Notes under the pieces: model-generated | Told to the model about the DNA's origin: nothing | The model's input: only the letters and a program-made list of their open reading frames with translations | The model's database searches: none | Assembly: GCA_963805915.1 (NCBI GenBank) | Contig: CAWDWD010000018.1 | Span: 206,232-270,231 of the forward strand | DNA length: 64,000 nucleotides | From: JAEULH01 sp963805915 | Lineage (GTDB): Bacteria > Pseudomonadota > Alphaproteobacteria > Rhodospirillales > Defluviicoccaceae | Direction of reading: 5' to 3' | Part shown: piece after piece, positions 37,599 through 46,004 of the stretch | How the letters are laid out: every line of letters starts with the position of its first letter | Position numbering within the stretch: the first letter of the stretch is position 1 | Made by a program: the position numbers and the translations under genes

Positions 37599-38153
37599 AT
37601 GGCACACACGGCACCAGCTTCTCCCGAACCCGCGGACGACGAGGTTACGCGACGGGACTTTTTGCTGATCGCGACGACATCTATTGCTGTGGTCGGCGCT
37701 GGACTTGCAGCCTGGCCCTTCATCGACAGCATGAACCCGGCGAAAGACGTCCTGGCCCTGGCCAGCACCGGGGTCGACCTGTCGCCGATCGAGGTCGGCC
37801 AGCGCATTACCGTCGTTTGGCGCGGTAAACCGGTGTTTATCGATCATCGCCCCGAAAAGGACATCGAGGCGGCAAGAGACGTTCAGCTCGGCCAATTGAT
37901 CGACCCCGAGGAAGACGCCGCCCGTGTTCAGAAGCCGGAGTGGCTGGTTGTCGTCGGCGTCTGCACCCATCTCGGCTGTATCCCGCTCGGCCAGAAGTCG
38001 TCGGATCCGCGCGGAGACTTCGGCGGCTGGTTCTGTCCGTGTCACGGTTCGCACTACGACACGTCGGGCCGCATCCGCAAGGGGCCGGCACCAAAGAACC
38101 TGTTCGTACCGCCGTACCAGTTCGCCGACGACCAAACCATCCGCATCGGCTGA
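37599..38153 (+). CDS. petA: Ubiquinol-cytochrome c reductase Rieske iron-sulfur subunit
   Basis: A 184-residue Rieske protein of the bc1 complex. An N-terminal TRRDFLLIATTSIAV is a twin-arginine anchor that stays as the membrane helix. The [2Fe-2S] ligands are in CTHLGC (near residue 126) and CPCHGSHYD (near 148). It transfers electrons from ubiquinol to cytochrome c1 on the periplasmic side. First gene of petABC. Confidence 0.97.
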   Translation: MAHTAPASPEPADDEVTRRDFLLIATTSIAVVGAGLAAWPFIDSMNPAKDVLALASTGVDLSPIEVGQRITVVWRGKPVFIDHRPEKDIEAARDVQLGQLIDPEEDAARVQKPEWLVVVGVCTHLGCIPLGQKSSDPRGDFGGWFCPCHGSHYDTSGRIRKGPAPKNLFVPPYQFADDQTIRIG

Positions 38154-38164
38154 GGGACACCGTC

Positions 38165-39433
38165 ATGGATGCCAACAAGACCTGGAAGAACCCGGTCGTC
38201 GCCTGGATCGACCATCGGCTGCCCATTTTTTCGATGATGAACGCCGATCTCGTCGATTACCCGACGCCGAAGAACCTGAACTATTGGTGGAACTTCGGCT
38301 CGCTCGCCGGCATCGCCCTGGTCATTATGATCCTCACCGGGATCTTTCTGGCGATGCACTATACGGCGCATGTCGGCTACGCCTTCGAGAGCGTCGAGCG
38401 AATTATGCGCGACGTCAATTACGGCTGGCTGATGCGCTATCTGCACATGAACGGCGCGTCGATGTTCTTCGTCGTCGTCTATATTCACATTTTCCGCGGC
38501 CTTTATTACGGCTCCTACAAGTCGCCGCGCGAGATTCTGTGGATCCTCGGCGTATTCATTCTGCTGGCGATGATGGCGACCGCGTTCATGGGCTATGTCC
38601 TGCCATGGGGACAGATGAGCTTCTGGGGCGCCACGGTCATCACTAACCTGTTCTCGGCCATTCCGCTGGTCGGCGAGAGCATCGTGACTTGGCTGTGGGG
38701 CGGCTTTTCGGTGGATAACGCCACCCTCAATCGGTTCTATGCGCTTCACTACCTGCTGCCGTTCGTCATCTTCGCCCTGGTCTTCCTCCATCTCTGGGCG
38801 CTTCACGTGCACAAGTCGAACAACCCGCTCGGGATCGACGTCAAGGGCCCGCAGGACACGATCCCGTTCTCACCGTACTACACGATCAAGGACGCATTCG
38901 GTCTCGGCGTCTTCTTGATCATCTATCTCGGCTTTGTCTTCTTCGCGCCCGACTTCTTCGGCGAGCCCGATAACTACATCAAGGCGAACCCGTTGGTCAC
39001 GCCGCCGCACATCGTTCCCGAATGGTACTTCCTGCCGTTCTACGCGATCCTGCGGGCGATCACGTTCGACATCTGGTTCATTCCGGCGAAGCTGATCGGC
39101 GTTGTGCTGATGTTCGGCTCGATCTTGGTCCTGCTGTTCTTGCCTTGGCTCGACCGCTCTCCGGTGCGCAGCGCGCGGTTCCGCCCGCTGTACAAGCAGT
39201 TCTTCTGGCTGTTCCTGGTCGATTGCTTGGTTCTTGGCATGGCCGGCAAGAACCCGCCCGAGGGCAACTGGATCTGGATCGGACAGGTGGCAACGGCGTA
39301 CTACTTCGCCCACTTTCTGATCATCCTGCCGCTGCTGAGCTATCTCGAACGGCCACGACAGCTTCCGGCCAGCATCAGCACGGCGGTCACGCCCGCGGGC
39401 ATCGGTATCCCGGCAAGAGGAGTGGCGGAATGA
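38165..39433 (+). CDS. petB: Cytochrome b subunit of the bc1 complex
   Basis: A 422-residue cytochrome b. Start at ATG 38165 (MDANKTWKNPVVAWIDHRLP). Haem-ligating His residues are in LAMHYTAHVG and YLHMNGASMFFVVVYIHIF, then RFYALHYLLPF and LHLWALHVHKSNNP. The Qo-site PEWY appears in PPHIVPEWYFLPFYA. Eight or more membrane helices. The stop overlaps the petC start by 4 bases (ATGA). Confidence 0.97.
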   Translation: MDANKTWKNPVVAWIDHRLPIFSMMNADLVDYPTPKNLNYWWNFGSLAGIALVIMILTGIFLAMHYTAHVGYAFESVERIMRDVNYGWLMRYLHMNGASMFFVVVYIHIFRGLYYGSYKSPREILWILGVFILLAMMATAFMGYVLPWGQMSFWGATVITNLFSAIPLVGESIVTWLWGGFSVDNATLNRFYALHYLLPFVIFALVFLHLWALHVHKSNNPLGIDVKGPQDTIPFSPYYTIKDAFGLGVFLIIYLGFVFFAPDFFGEPDNYIKANPLVTPPHIVPEWYFLPFYAILRAITFDIWFIPAKLIGVVLMFGSILVLLFLPWLDRSPVRSARFRPLYKQFFWLFLVDCLVLGMAGKNPPEGNWIWIGQVATAYYFAHFLIILPLLSYLERPRQLPASISTAVTPAGIGIPARGVAE

Positions 39434-40215
39434 CGCCAATGAAGCCCCTGTTCGCGACAATCGCCCTGTCGGTGGGCTTGTCGCTTGGCGCCGCCGGCAC
39501 GGCTGGCACGGCGAATGCCGCGGAGGGGATAGCGCTTCCGGAGCAAACCTGGAGCTTCGACGGTTTGTTCGGGACCTTCAATCGGGCCTCGGCGCAGCGC
39601 GGGCTTGAGGTCTATAAGCAGGTTTGCGCGAGCTGCCACTCGATGGACCTGCTGTCGTACCGTAACCTGACCAACCTCGGCCTGACCGCCGAGCAGGTCG
39701 AGGCGCTGGCCGAGCAGCACGAGGTCCAGACCTGCTGCAACGACCAAGGCGAATCGTTCACCCGCCCGGCAAAGCCGGCGGATCGGTTCGTCGCGCCCTA
39801 TCCCAACCCGGAAGCCGCGCGTTATGCCAATAATGGCGCCTTGCCGCCGGACCTGTCGCTGATCTCGAAGGCCCGCGTCGGCGGCGCAGACTATGTGCAC
39901 GCGGTTCTTACCGGCTATGAGGAGACTCCGCCGGAGGACGTCACCCTGATGCCTGGAATGTATTATAACAGGTACTTCCCAGGCCATCAGATCGGCATGC
40001 CGCCGCCACTCTCGGAGGGTATTGTCGACTACGCCGACGGAACGCCGGCGACGGTGGAGCAGGCGGCGCATGATGTGTCGGTTTTCCTGGCCTGGGCAGC
40101 AGAACCGCAACTCGAGGCGCGCAAGCAGATGGGCGTCAAGGTGCTGTTGTTCCTCATCGTCCTGACCGCGTTCCTGTACGCACTGAAGCGCAAAATCTGG
40201 GCGGACGTCCACTGA
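39430..40215 (+). CDS. petC: Cytochrome c1
   Basis: A 261-residue cytochrome c1. A Sec signal peptide (about 30 residues, ending GTANAA) precedes the haem motif CASCH near residue 71. The distal Met ligand is probably in the GMPPPLSEGIVDY segment. A C-terminal anchor VLLFLIVLTAFLYALKRKIW holds it in the inner membrane. It passes electrons from the Rieske centre to soluble or membrane cytochrome c. Confidence 0.96.
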   Translation: MTPMKPLFATIALSVGLSLGAAGTAGTANAAEGIALPEQTWSFDGLFGTFNRASAQRGLEVYKQVCASCHSMDLLSYRNLTNLGLTAEQVEALAEQHEVQTCCNDQGESFTRPAKPADRFVAPYPNPEAARYANNGALPPDLSLISKARVGGADYVHAVLTGYEETPPEDVTLMPGMYYNRYFPGHQIGMPPPLSEGIVDYADGTPATVEQAAHDVSVFLAWAAEPQLEARKQMGVKVLLFLIVLTAFLYALKRKIWADVH

Positions 40216-40249
40216 GCGGTCGCAAGATCCTGAGCGAGTCGTCGTTATG

Positions 40250-40286
40250 ATCGGCCTTGGCGGCGCGCCGCCGGGGCCGATTTTTT
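40250..40286 (+). terminator. Rho-independent terminator after petABC
   Basis: Outer stem ATCGGCC/GGCCGAT with inner GGCGGC/GCCGCC, followed by a run of six T (40281-40286). Confidence 0.88.
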
Positions 40287-40325
40287 CCGCCTGAACATGG
40301 CCGCTCTGGCGGTCGGCCAAGCATT

Positions 40326-40916
40326 ATGAGGAAAAGTGCCGTGAAGAATATTTTCGCCCTGGCGATCTTCCTGGGGTTGGCCGTTGCGTTGGCGACGCCG
40401 GGCTTGGCCGAGACGCCGCTGACCCAGGCTCAGATCCAATCGACGATCGCGACCATGCGCGATCTCCGCCCGATCATGGAGAAAAACCGCGAAGAGCTTG
40501 AAAAGCTGGTCCCCGAGGATGAGCGCGACGCTCTCGCGAAGGACCCATGCGTGCCTCCACCAAGCGTAAAATCGTCGGCGGCTTACCGAGAAATGGAAGG
40601 TACGGTCCAGGCCCACGGCTTTGCCAACGGCGAGGAGTGGTGTCGGGTCGCCCAGCGCATCACGGGAGCCTATGCCGCCGTCAAGCTCGACGAGGAAGAG
40701 CCGCAGTGGCGTGAAAAGATGGGCGAGGCGCGCAAGCAGATTGAGAGCGCGCCCAACCTGACGCCGGAGCAGCGGACTCAGCTCCTCGATCAGCTGGAGG
40801 AAACTTCGGCACTAGTCGGCTCGCAGAACGTTTCCGACGCGGACAAGGCGGTGGTCAAGGCCAACATTGGCGAGATCGAAAAGGCCATTCAGGAGTTATA
40901 TCCCACTCAGCAGTAG
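40326..40916 (+). CDS. Secreted protein of unknown function
   Basis: A 196-residue protein beginning at ATG 40326 with a Sec signal peptide (IFALAIFLGLAVALATPGLA, cleavage near residue 28). The mature part is helical and charged (MRDLRPIMEKNREELEKLVP, EARKQIESAPNLTPEQRTQL) and probably acts in the periplasm. I do not recognise a family. It follows the petABC terminator and precedes the tRNA gene, so it is likely transcribed from its own promoter. Confidence 0.7.
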   Translation: MRKSAVKNIFALAIFLGLAVALATPGLAETPLTQAQIQSTIATMRDLRPIMEKNREELEKLVPEDERDALAKDPCVPPPSVKSSAAYREMEGTVQAHGFANGEEWCRVAQRITGAYAAVKLDEEEPQWREKMGEARKQIESAPNLTPEQRTQLLDQLEETSALVGSQNVSDADKAVVKANIGEIEKAIQELYPTQQ

Positions 40917-40932
40917 CGGACGGCGGCAAGGC

Positions 40933-40985
40933 AAACCGTCGCCGGGCCGTCGCCGGCGGAGGCGCTTGCCGGCGGGCGACGGTTT
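40933..40985 (+). terminator. Long hairpin after the secreted-protein gene, possible terminator
   Basis: AAACCGTCGCC at 40933-40943 pairs with GGCGACGGTTT at 40975-40985. Only a weak T tract follows (TTTCGTT), so factor-independent termination is uncertain. Confidence 0.6.
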
Positions 40986-41032
40986 CGTTAACGTCTGCCA
41001 TCGCGCGCCGGCACCAACGCCGGCTGCGTCGC

Positions 41033-41124
41033 GGAGGGGTGCCGGAGCGGCCGATCGGGACGGTCTCGAAAACCGTTGTACCCTTTGCCGGGTACCGTGG
41101 GTTCGAATCCCACCCCCTCCGCCA
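41033..41124 (+). tRNA. tRNA-Ser (anticodon CGA)
   Basis: Acceptor arms GGAGGGG and CCCCTCC close the cloverleaf; the anticodon stem encloses CTCGAAA, giving anticodon CGA; a long variable arm (around TACCCTTTGCCGGGTA) is typical of serine tRNAs; the T arm contains GGTTCGAATCC, and the CCA end is encoded. It marks the boundary between core genes and the accessory region. I did not find a duplicate of its 3' end in the window. Confidence 0.95.
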
Positions 41125-41197
41125 GTCGCACCACCCGAAACGTTCTCTCCGGCGATCCCAACGCCAGAAAAACACGTTGTTTCAAAGGGACTTGCCG

Positions 41198-41278
41198 CAA
41201 AGGCTGGGGACTGCCGCACCTCGCCGAAGCGCCTTGGCGTTCTCTCTTTGGCCCGTTTCTCCAAAGGCTGGGGACTGC
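41198..41278 (+). repeat. Pair of 17-bp direct repeats downstream of tRNA-Ser
   Basis: CAAAGGCTGGGGACTGC occurs at 41198-41214 and 41262-41278, 47 bases apart, in the noncoding stretch between the tRNA and the first accessory gene. No function is evident; it may be a remnant of an integration or a REP-like unit. Confidence 0.7.
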
Positions 41279-41418
41279 GCCATTTTAGTCCTCAGCCCTA
41301 GTGTCATTTGTTGTCAATGGCTTGACCGCTGTTCACCTCCCGCCGAGTTCGAAAGCGAGATTGGGAGGGCGAGCGGAACGTTAGGAAACTGTCCACAGAT
41401 ACTGCGTTGAGGCAACGA

Positions 41419-42180
41419 TCATATTCCCAACGTCATCTGCGAAACCCTGTCCAAGCGGATGACGCCGACCAGCAGCCACGATCCAGGATAGCGGGAGTGC
41501 GTGCCCAAGGCGAAGGCCATGCCCTTGCTCGGATAGTCGTGGTTGAACGCCTTGTCCATCAGCCGCAGCGCCTGCGCTTCCCCGTAATGTCGCTCGAAGT
41601 TGTAGAACATGGCGGCGGTTTCCCAGTCGTCGCAGACGTTGCGGTGCGGCTTGCCGTCCTCGGTGTCATATTCGAAGCGGAAGGCGTAGGGACATGGCTC
41701 CAGCGCCGTCAACTCCTTGTCGAAGAAGCTCCCCTGACGCGCCACGGATGCGTAGGCTTGCCGGTCCTTCTCGATCTCGTGGACTTGCTTCTTCTCGTAG
41801 CGGAATCGAACGTTGCGCGGCCGGATCAGCGCCAGTGTCTGTTTCTTGGCGGCGGCGGCTTCGGTGGACGGTACGATGCCGGGATCGAGGAAGCCGGCCC
41901 GCTCCCGCTCCGGCATTTCGGGACCGGCAACGATCGTGTGCTCTTGGACGCGCCTGCTCTCGGGGCGCTTATCGTCTTTCGGCTTGCGCCATTCGTAGTC
42001 GATCCACTGCCAACGGTGAAACTTCCGCTCCAGGGTTCGGAAGTGGATGGGGAACTGGCGGCGCCATTCTCCGGTTTCGGTCACTCCCGCGCAGCAAACC
42101 GTTTCGCCGTGCCTTTCACCGACATGCGGCAACGCCTTGATCAGAACCAACACGCACTCGCGACCGCTCGTTTCCTTCAT
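41419..42180 (-). CDS. Uncharacterised protein paired with DUF488
   Basis: A 253-residue protein from the ATG at 42180 (MKETSGRECVLVLIKALPHV), which overlaps the end of the DUF488 gene by 65 bases. Notable segments are RQFPIHFRTLERKFHRWQWI near residue 38 and EPCPYAFRFEYDTEDGKPHR near 165, with many aromatic and charged residues and no membrane segment. I do not recognise the family beyond having seen similar genes beside DUF488 genes. The pairing suggests a joint role, possibly in nucleic-acid handling or defence, but that is inference. Confidence 0.7.
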   Translation of the reverse strand: MKETSGRECVLVLIKALPHVGERHGETVCCAGVTETGEWRRQFPIHFRTLERKFHRWQWIDYEWRKPKDDKRPESRRVQEHTIVAGPEMPERERAGFLDPGIVPSTEAAAAKKQTLALIRPRNVRFRYEKKQVHEIEKDRQAYASVARQGSFFDKELTALEPCPYAFRFEYDTEDGKPHRNVCDDWETAAMFYNFERHYGEAQALRLMDKAFNHDYPSKGMAFALGTHSRYPGSWLLVGVIRLDRVSQMTLGI

Positions 42181-42637
42181 CCTTCGCCAGTCCCCCTCTG
42201 ACGCCCAGATGGCGCACTTCAACGCCGATGCGTTGCGCCAGCGCATCGGCCACGATCGAGCGGTGACAGAAGTCCGGTTGCCGCTCATAACACAGCAGGC
42301 ACACCCCGCCCCCGTGGGCCAGATCGGCGGCGGTCTGCAGGTCTGCCTGCGCTTCGGCGGTCCGCATGTGGCGTGCGAAGATCTGCCGGAACTCGACCAT
42401 CCGGCCTTGTCGCGCGGCGTCACGGCCTTCTCTCGGATCGCCGAGGCCAACCAAGTGGACATAGCGGATGCCCGCACCTTCGACCGCCGCGCGCAGCCGG
42501 ACCTTGGAATAACCCGCGCGTCGGGATGTTGGAACCTGACGGATGTCGATCAGGATTGCGACGCCGCCCTCGCGCAGGGTGGCGAGAAAATCGTCAAGTG
42601 CGGCACCTTCGTATCCGATAGTTGCCAGCCGTGGCAT
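42116..42637 (-). CDS. DUF488 domain protein
   Basis: A 173-residue protein. The family signature TIGYEGAALDDFLATLREGG opens it, followed by LIDIRQVPTSRRAGYSK near residue 29, YVHLVGLGDPREGRD, and CLLCYERQPDFCHRSIVADA near 115 with the conserved CxxC..H pattern. The function is not established. The last about 20 codons overlap the next gene, unusual in length, so the two are probably translationally coupled. Confidence 0.88.
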   Translation of the reverse strand: MPRLATIGYEGAALDDFLATLREGGVAILIDIRQVPTSRRAGYSKVRLRAAVEGAGIRYVHLVGLGDPREGRDAARQGRMVEFRQIFARHMRTAEAQADLQTAADLAHGGGVCLLCYERQPDFCHRSIVADALAQRIGVEVRHLGVRGGLAKDEGNERSRVRVGSDQGVAACR

Positions 42638-42973
42638 AAATTCCCTCCCGCTTCGCCCGCGAATTGGCTGACGATGGTCGCCGATCCAGGTTGCTCATCC
42701 GTTTCAACGGCACGGTGATCCTGGCGCCTCTTCGTCAATTCGGGCTTTTGCTCGCAGTGCTTGCCTCTTCGACCCAGCCAATCAGTTCGTGTGCCCAGGA
42801 GTTGTCGGTGGTAGTGAAATGGCGGCCCCGGGCCCGCTGGTGGAGCGCAAACGCCAAGGTCACCGGCAACACTTCATTTCGCCAAAGGTCCCAGCCGGCG
42901 GCTTCCGAGGTGAGGAGCTTCAAGTCGTCCGGGTCAGACAGTACCCCGGCCCGGCGCAGGGTCCAAACACGCT

Positions 42974-44004
42974 CCTGATTACGCATCTTTCTCAGCCTGC
43001 CGGGGCGTGGTACAAATCGGGAACATATAAGGAGACAGGCGGGGTTGAGGCATGGCGCGCAATCGTGTTCAGTTTCAGAAGGGGCTCAGCGAGGCGCGGT
43101 TCGATGAGCTTTACGGGAGCGAGGATCCGTGTCGGGAGGTCGTGCTCGGCTGGCGTTGGCCGCAAGGCTTTGTCTGCCCCGGCTGCGGCGGGCGGAATCA
43201 CTGCGTCATCAAGACCCGTGCCCTCTACCAGTGCACGTCCTGCCGCCGGCAGACCTCGCTGATGGCCGGCACGATCTTCGCCTCGACCAAGGTGCCGCTG
43301 CGCACTTGGTTTCGCACCATGTACCACCTGACGCAGAGCAAGGGCGGGATCTCCAGCCTCGAGCTCGGCCGTCGCCTCGGTGTGACCCAGACCACCGCCT
43401 GGAAGCTCAAACACAAGCTGATGCAGGTGATGATGGAGCGGGATGCCGGCAAGCGCCTGACCGGTCGGGTCGAAATGGACGACGCCTATCTCGGTGGCGA
43501 ACGCTCCGGTGGCAAGCGCGGTCGCGGCGCGCCCGGCAAGACGCCGATCATCGTCGCCGTCGAAACCACGCCCGAGGGCAAGCCGGTGCGCCTGAAGCTG
43601 CGCCGGGTCATCGGCTTTCGGCGCAAGGAGGTCGAAAAACTGGCCCGACGCAGCCTCGATCCCACCAGCACCGTCGTCAGCGACGGCCTCAGCTGCTTCG
43701 GCGGTGTCGCGGATGCGGGATGCACGCATCAGCCGATCTGCACAGGATCCGGCCGCAAGGCGGTGCTGACGCCCGCTTTCAAGTGGGTCAACACGGCGCT
43801 CGGCAACATCAAGACCGCCATCACCGGCACATACCGCGCCATCCGCCAAAAGCACATCCCCCGCTACCTGGCCGAGTTCGAATACCGCTTCAATCGGCGC
43901 TACGATCTCGTCGCCATGATGCCCCGCCTCGGCTGGGCCGCCGTCCGAACCCCGCCAATGCCATATCGCCTCCTCAAACTGGCTGAGGTTCATGCGTAAT
44001 CAGG
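42974..44004 (+). mobile_element. IS1595-family insertion sequence, copy D (complete, 1031 bp)
   Basis: Both inverted repeats are present (CCTGATTACGCAT and its complement). The flanks AACACGCT (42966-42973) and AACACGTT (44005-44012) match at 7 of 8 positions, a target duplication with one later mutation. The element splits the gene following hsdS, in opposite orientation to it. Confidence 0.94.
43052..43999 (+). CDS. IS1595-family transposase, copy D
   Basis: A 315-residue protein nearly identical to copy A, with the same zinc ribbon, D143/D144, D211 and N247. Differences visible by eye include P26 (R in copy A), T in VTQTTAWK (N in A), G in SCFGGVAD (R in A) and V in YDLVAMMPR (A in A). 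The frame is intact. The substitutions show the copies have diverged slightly, so this is not a very recent duplicate of A. Confidence 0.92.
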   Translation: MARNRVQFQKGLSEARFDELYGSEDPCREVVLGWRWPQGFVCPGCGGRNHCVIKTRALYQCTSCRRQTSLMAGTIFASTKVPLRTWFRTMYHLTQSKGGISSLELGRRLGVTQTTAWKLKHKLMQVMMERDAGKRLTGRVEMDDAYLGGERSGGKRGRGAPGKTPIIVAVETTPEGKPVRLKLRRVIGFRRKEVEKLARRSLDPTSTVVSDGLSCFGGVADAGCTHQPICTGSGRKAVLTPAFKWVNTALGNIKTAITGTYRAIRQKHIPRYLAEFEYRFNRRYDLVAMMPRLGWAAVRTPPMPYRLLKLAEVHA

Positions 44005-44432
44005 AACACGTTTGAAATGGTGGTGGATCTGGCGCCGCGCCGCGCCAAGTTCGGGTTCGTCCTCGACCTCTTTGACGGCCCAGCTGAAGTCGTCGTTTCG
44101 TGCGGTATCCAGGTCTAGGTGTCGTTTACTGGCCACAAACTGCTTGGTGATTTGCTCGAATTTCTCCTTGCGTTCCGCATCGTCGGCGACGAAGCGGCCG
44201 AAGCAACGAAGTGCGCGATACATCTCGGGGCCGGCGTAGTCGCTCGAGAGGTCGTGGATGGCCGCGATTGCGGTCTGGCGCTCCGTCGCTTTGACGGCGT
44301 TCGTGCCGATCTGCTTGGCCGTCTTTGCCGTCAGGTAGGCAAGCCATGCGGCACCGGCGGCAATCGCCGCGCCAATAACTTGCCCAATGGCGCCGACCCA
44401 GTTCGCGTCCAGCTGCACCGTTTCAGCGCTCC

Positions 44433-46004
44433 TCAGTCAAACGCCCCGGAGTTGGTTCGAACCGCACTGCCCGTATCCCCCTTGGCGAGATGGCTGTCAC
44501 TGCGTCGGCGGCCGCGGGCGATGCGGGTCCCGGTGCCAGCGCGGTCGGCCTTGATGCGGGCAAGGAGCGCGGACGCCGGTTCGTCGTTTGGGTCCTGGGG
44601 CACCAGTTCTCCCCGGAACGCCTTCGCTAGGATGGATTGTTCGAAGACCAATGCGTGCCCGGTCGCTTCGCGCACCTGATCGACAACAGCGTCGGTAGAT
44701 GCCAGTGCCGTTTCAACACGCTGGCAGATCGCCCGAAGCTCGTCCAATGGCGGGATCGGGATTGCGAATCCACTCAGTTCTGTCAGGCTGATGTTGTATT
44801 GGCCCGCCGACGTGGCCGCGTGCTCATACACCTGTGCCCGAACTTGCGGACTGTGCCACAAGGTCCCAAGCCAACGCGCCATATCGATGCCCCCCAGCAA
44901 TCGGAACCGGATCAGATACGATGCGAAGTAGGTTGGTTCGGGCAACGGTTCCGTAATCGCCACCCCTCGACCAATCAAGTTGCGACTTCCATTGGTGCGG
45001 ACGATAAGAAGGTCGCCCAAGTCCACTGCGTCGGCATCATTGAAGCTGTCCTGACCCGCCCTCTTCAGATCGTCCAACAACAACTGCCCGTTGGCCACGT
45101 TCGGAATACGAAGAACAGGCGGACCAGGGAAGTCGTAGTCGCACTTGGACGAGATCCCATAGCTACTGTGCCACGACAGGTCAGCCAACCAAGCCAAGGA
45201 CCAGCCGTTTGGCAACTCGTAGCCGGGAACCTGCGGCTCGGCTGATGAGTCGGATAACTTGGTAACGGACCTTCGCTTGCCCCGTCGCCCTTTCATTGCC
45301 GCCAACCGTGATTGCCGCTCTTCCCTGATGCGGGTCAGAAGCTCGGATGCGGGTTCGGTGTCAGGATGTTTGGTGCGCCAGTCGGCGGTGAGGTCGCCGC
45401 GGAAGGCGGCGGCAAGGACGGACTGGCGGTAGCGGTCCAGCAAGGCCGGGATGGCGTCCAGGGCTTCCTTGGCCCGTCCGCTCCGCGCCATCAGCGCCTC
45501 GATCTTCGCCACGATCCGCCGCTGTTCGTTCAACGGCGGAACCGGCACAATGGTATTCTCGACGAAGCGCTTGGGAACACGCAGTTGTCCAACCGCTCCG
45601 GTCATTGCGGCACGGGCAGAAGCCCGATAGCTCTGTCGCCGCAGGAACGGATGCAGATAATCAGGCAGGACTGCGCCGTTAGGTCGAACTACGTAGAACT
45701 CGGTCGAACCACATCCAAGGCCACTTCTCAGGTCACGGGCAATCGCGCTCTTGCCGTTCTCCATGCAGGGCGTGATCTTCGCAAATAATACGTCCCCTTC
45801 GGCGAAGTGGGTGTAGCCCTTCCACACCTCGGATAACGGCCTGTCAGAAGTTTCAACGATGCGGCCCTCTGTATCGCTTACGCCAGCCATCGGAACGAAG
45901 CTGATGATCTGATCTCGGTTCGTGTCGGTGGGGTGCTTCGGGTTGATTTCGCCAAGTTCGGCTATGGTTGCCCCTGCCCAACCGGCTGGCCATTTGATAC
46001 TCAT
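44433..46004 (-). CDS. hsdS: Type I restriction-modification specificity subunit HsdS
   Basis: A 523-residue specificity subunit with two target-recognition halves. The first (residues about 1-165, e.g. WKGYTHFAEGDVLFAKITPC) is followed by the conserved spacer VPPLNEQRRIVAKIEALMAR. The second half (about 260-430, e.g. ADAVDLGDLLIVRTNGSRN) is followed by IPIPPLDELRAICQRVETAL. Such halves each read one part of a bipartite target. The start overlaps the hsdM stop by 4 bases. The frame is intact, so with HsdM it can still form a methyltransferase. Confidence 0.95.
   Translation of the reverse strand: MSIKWPAGWAGATIAELGEINPKHPTDTNRDQIISFVPMAGVSDTEGRIVETSDRPLSEVWKGYTHFAEGDVLFAKITPCMENGKSAIARDLRSGLGCGSTEFYVVRPNGAVLPDYLHPFLRRQSYRASARAAMTGAVGQLRVPKRFVENTIVPVPPLNEQRRIVAKIEALMARSGRAKEALDAIPALLDRYRQSVLAAAFRGDLTADWRTKHPDTEPASELLTRIREERQSRLAAMKGRRGKRRSVTKLSDSSAEPQVPGYELPNGWSLAWLADLSWHSSYGISSKCDYDFPGPPVLRIPNVANGQLLLDDLKRAGQDSFNDADAVDLGDLLIVRTNGSRNLIGRGVAITEPLPEPTYFASYLIRFRLLGGIDMARWLGTLWHSPQVRAQVYEHAATSAGQYNISLTELSGFAIPIPPLDELRAICQRVETALASTDAVVDQVREATGHALVFEQSILAKAFRGELVPQDPNDEPASALLARIKADRAGTGTRIARGRRRSDSHLAKGDTGSAVRTNSGAFD

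Larger units (their letters stand above)
42735..44418 (-). pseudogene. Membrane-anchored protein of the type I R-M operon, interrupted by IS1595 copy D
   Basis: Starts with a GTG at 44416-44418: MQLDANWVGAIGQVIGAAIA and AGAAWLAYLTAKTAKQIG form one N-terminal membrane helix; a cytoplasmic helical part follows (YRALRCFGRFVADDAERKEK). At HHFKRV the IS begins. Removing the element and one target copy restores the frame exactly: HHFKRV then WTLRRAGVLSDPDDLKLL, ending with HELIGWVEEAS at 42735. The restored protein has about 214 residues. It lies 14 bases behind hsdS on the same strand, so it was the last gene of the R-M operon. I do not recognise its family; a membrane-bound accessory or effector is a guess. 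Confidence 0.85.

Noticed and set aside
41033..41124. tRNA-Ser as a proven attachment site of the island
   Set aside because: I found no second copy of the tRNA 3' end in the window, and the recombinase present is a serine type, which does not usually target tRNA genes.
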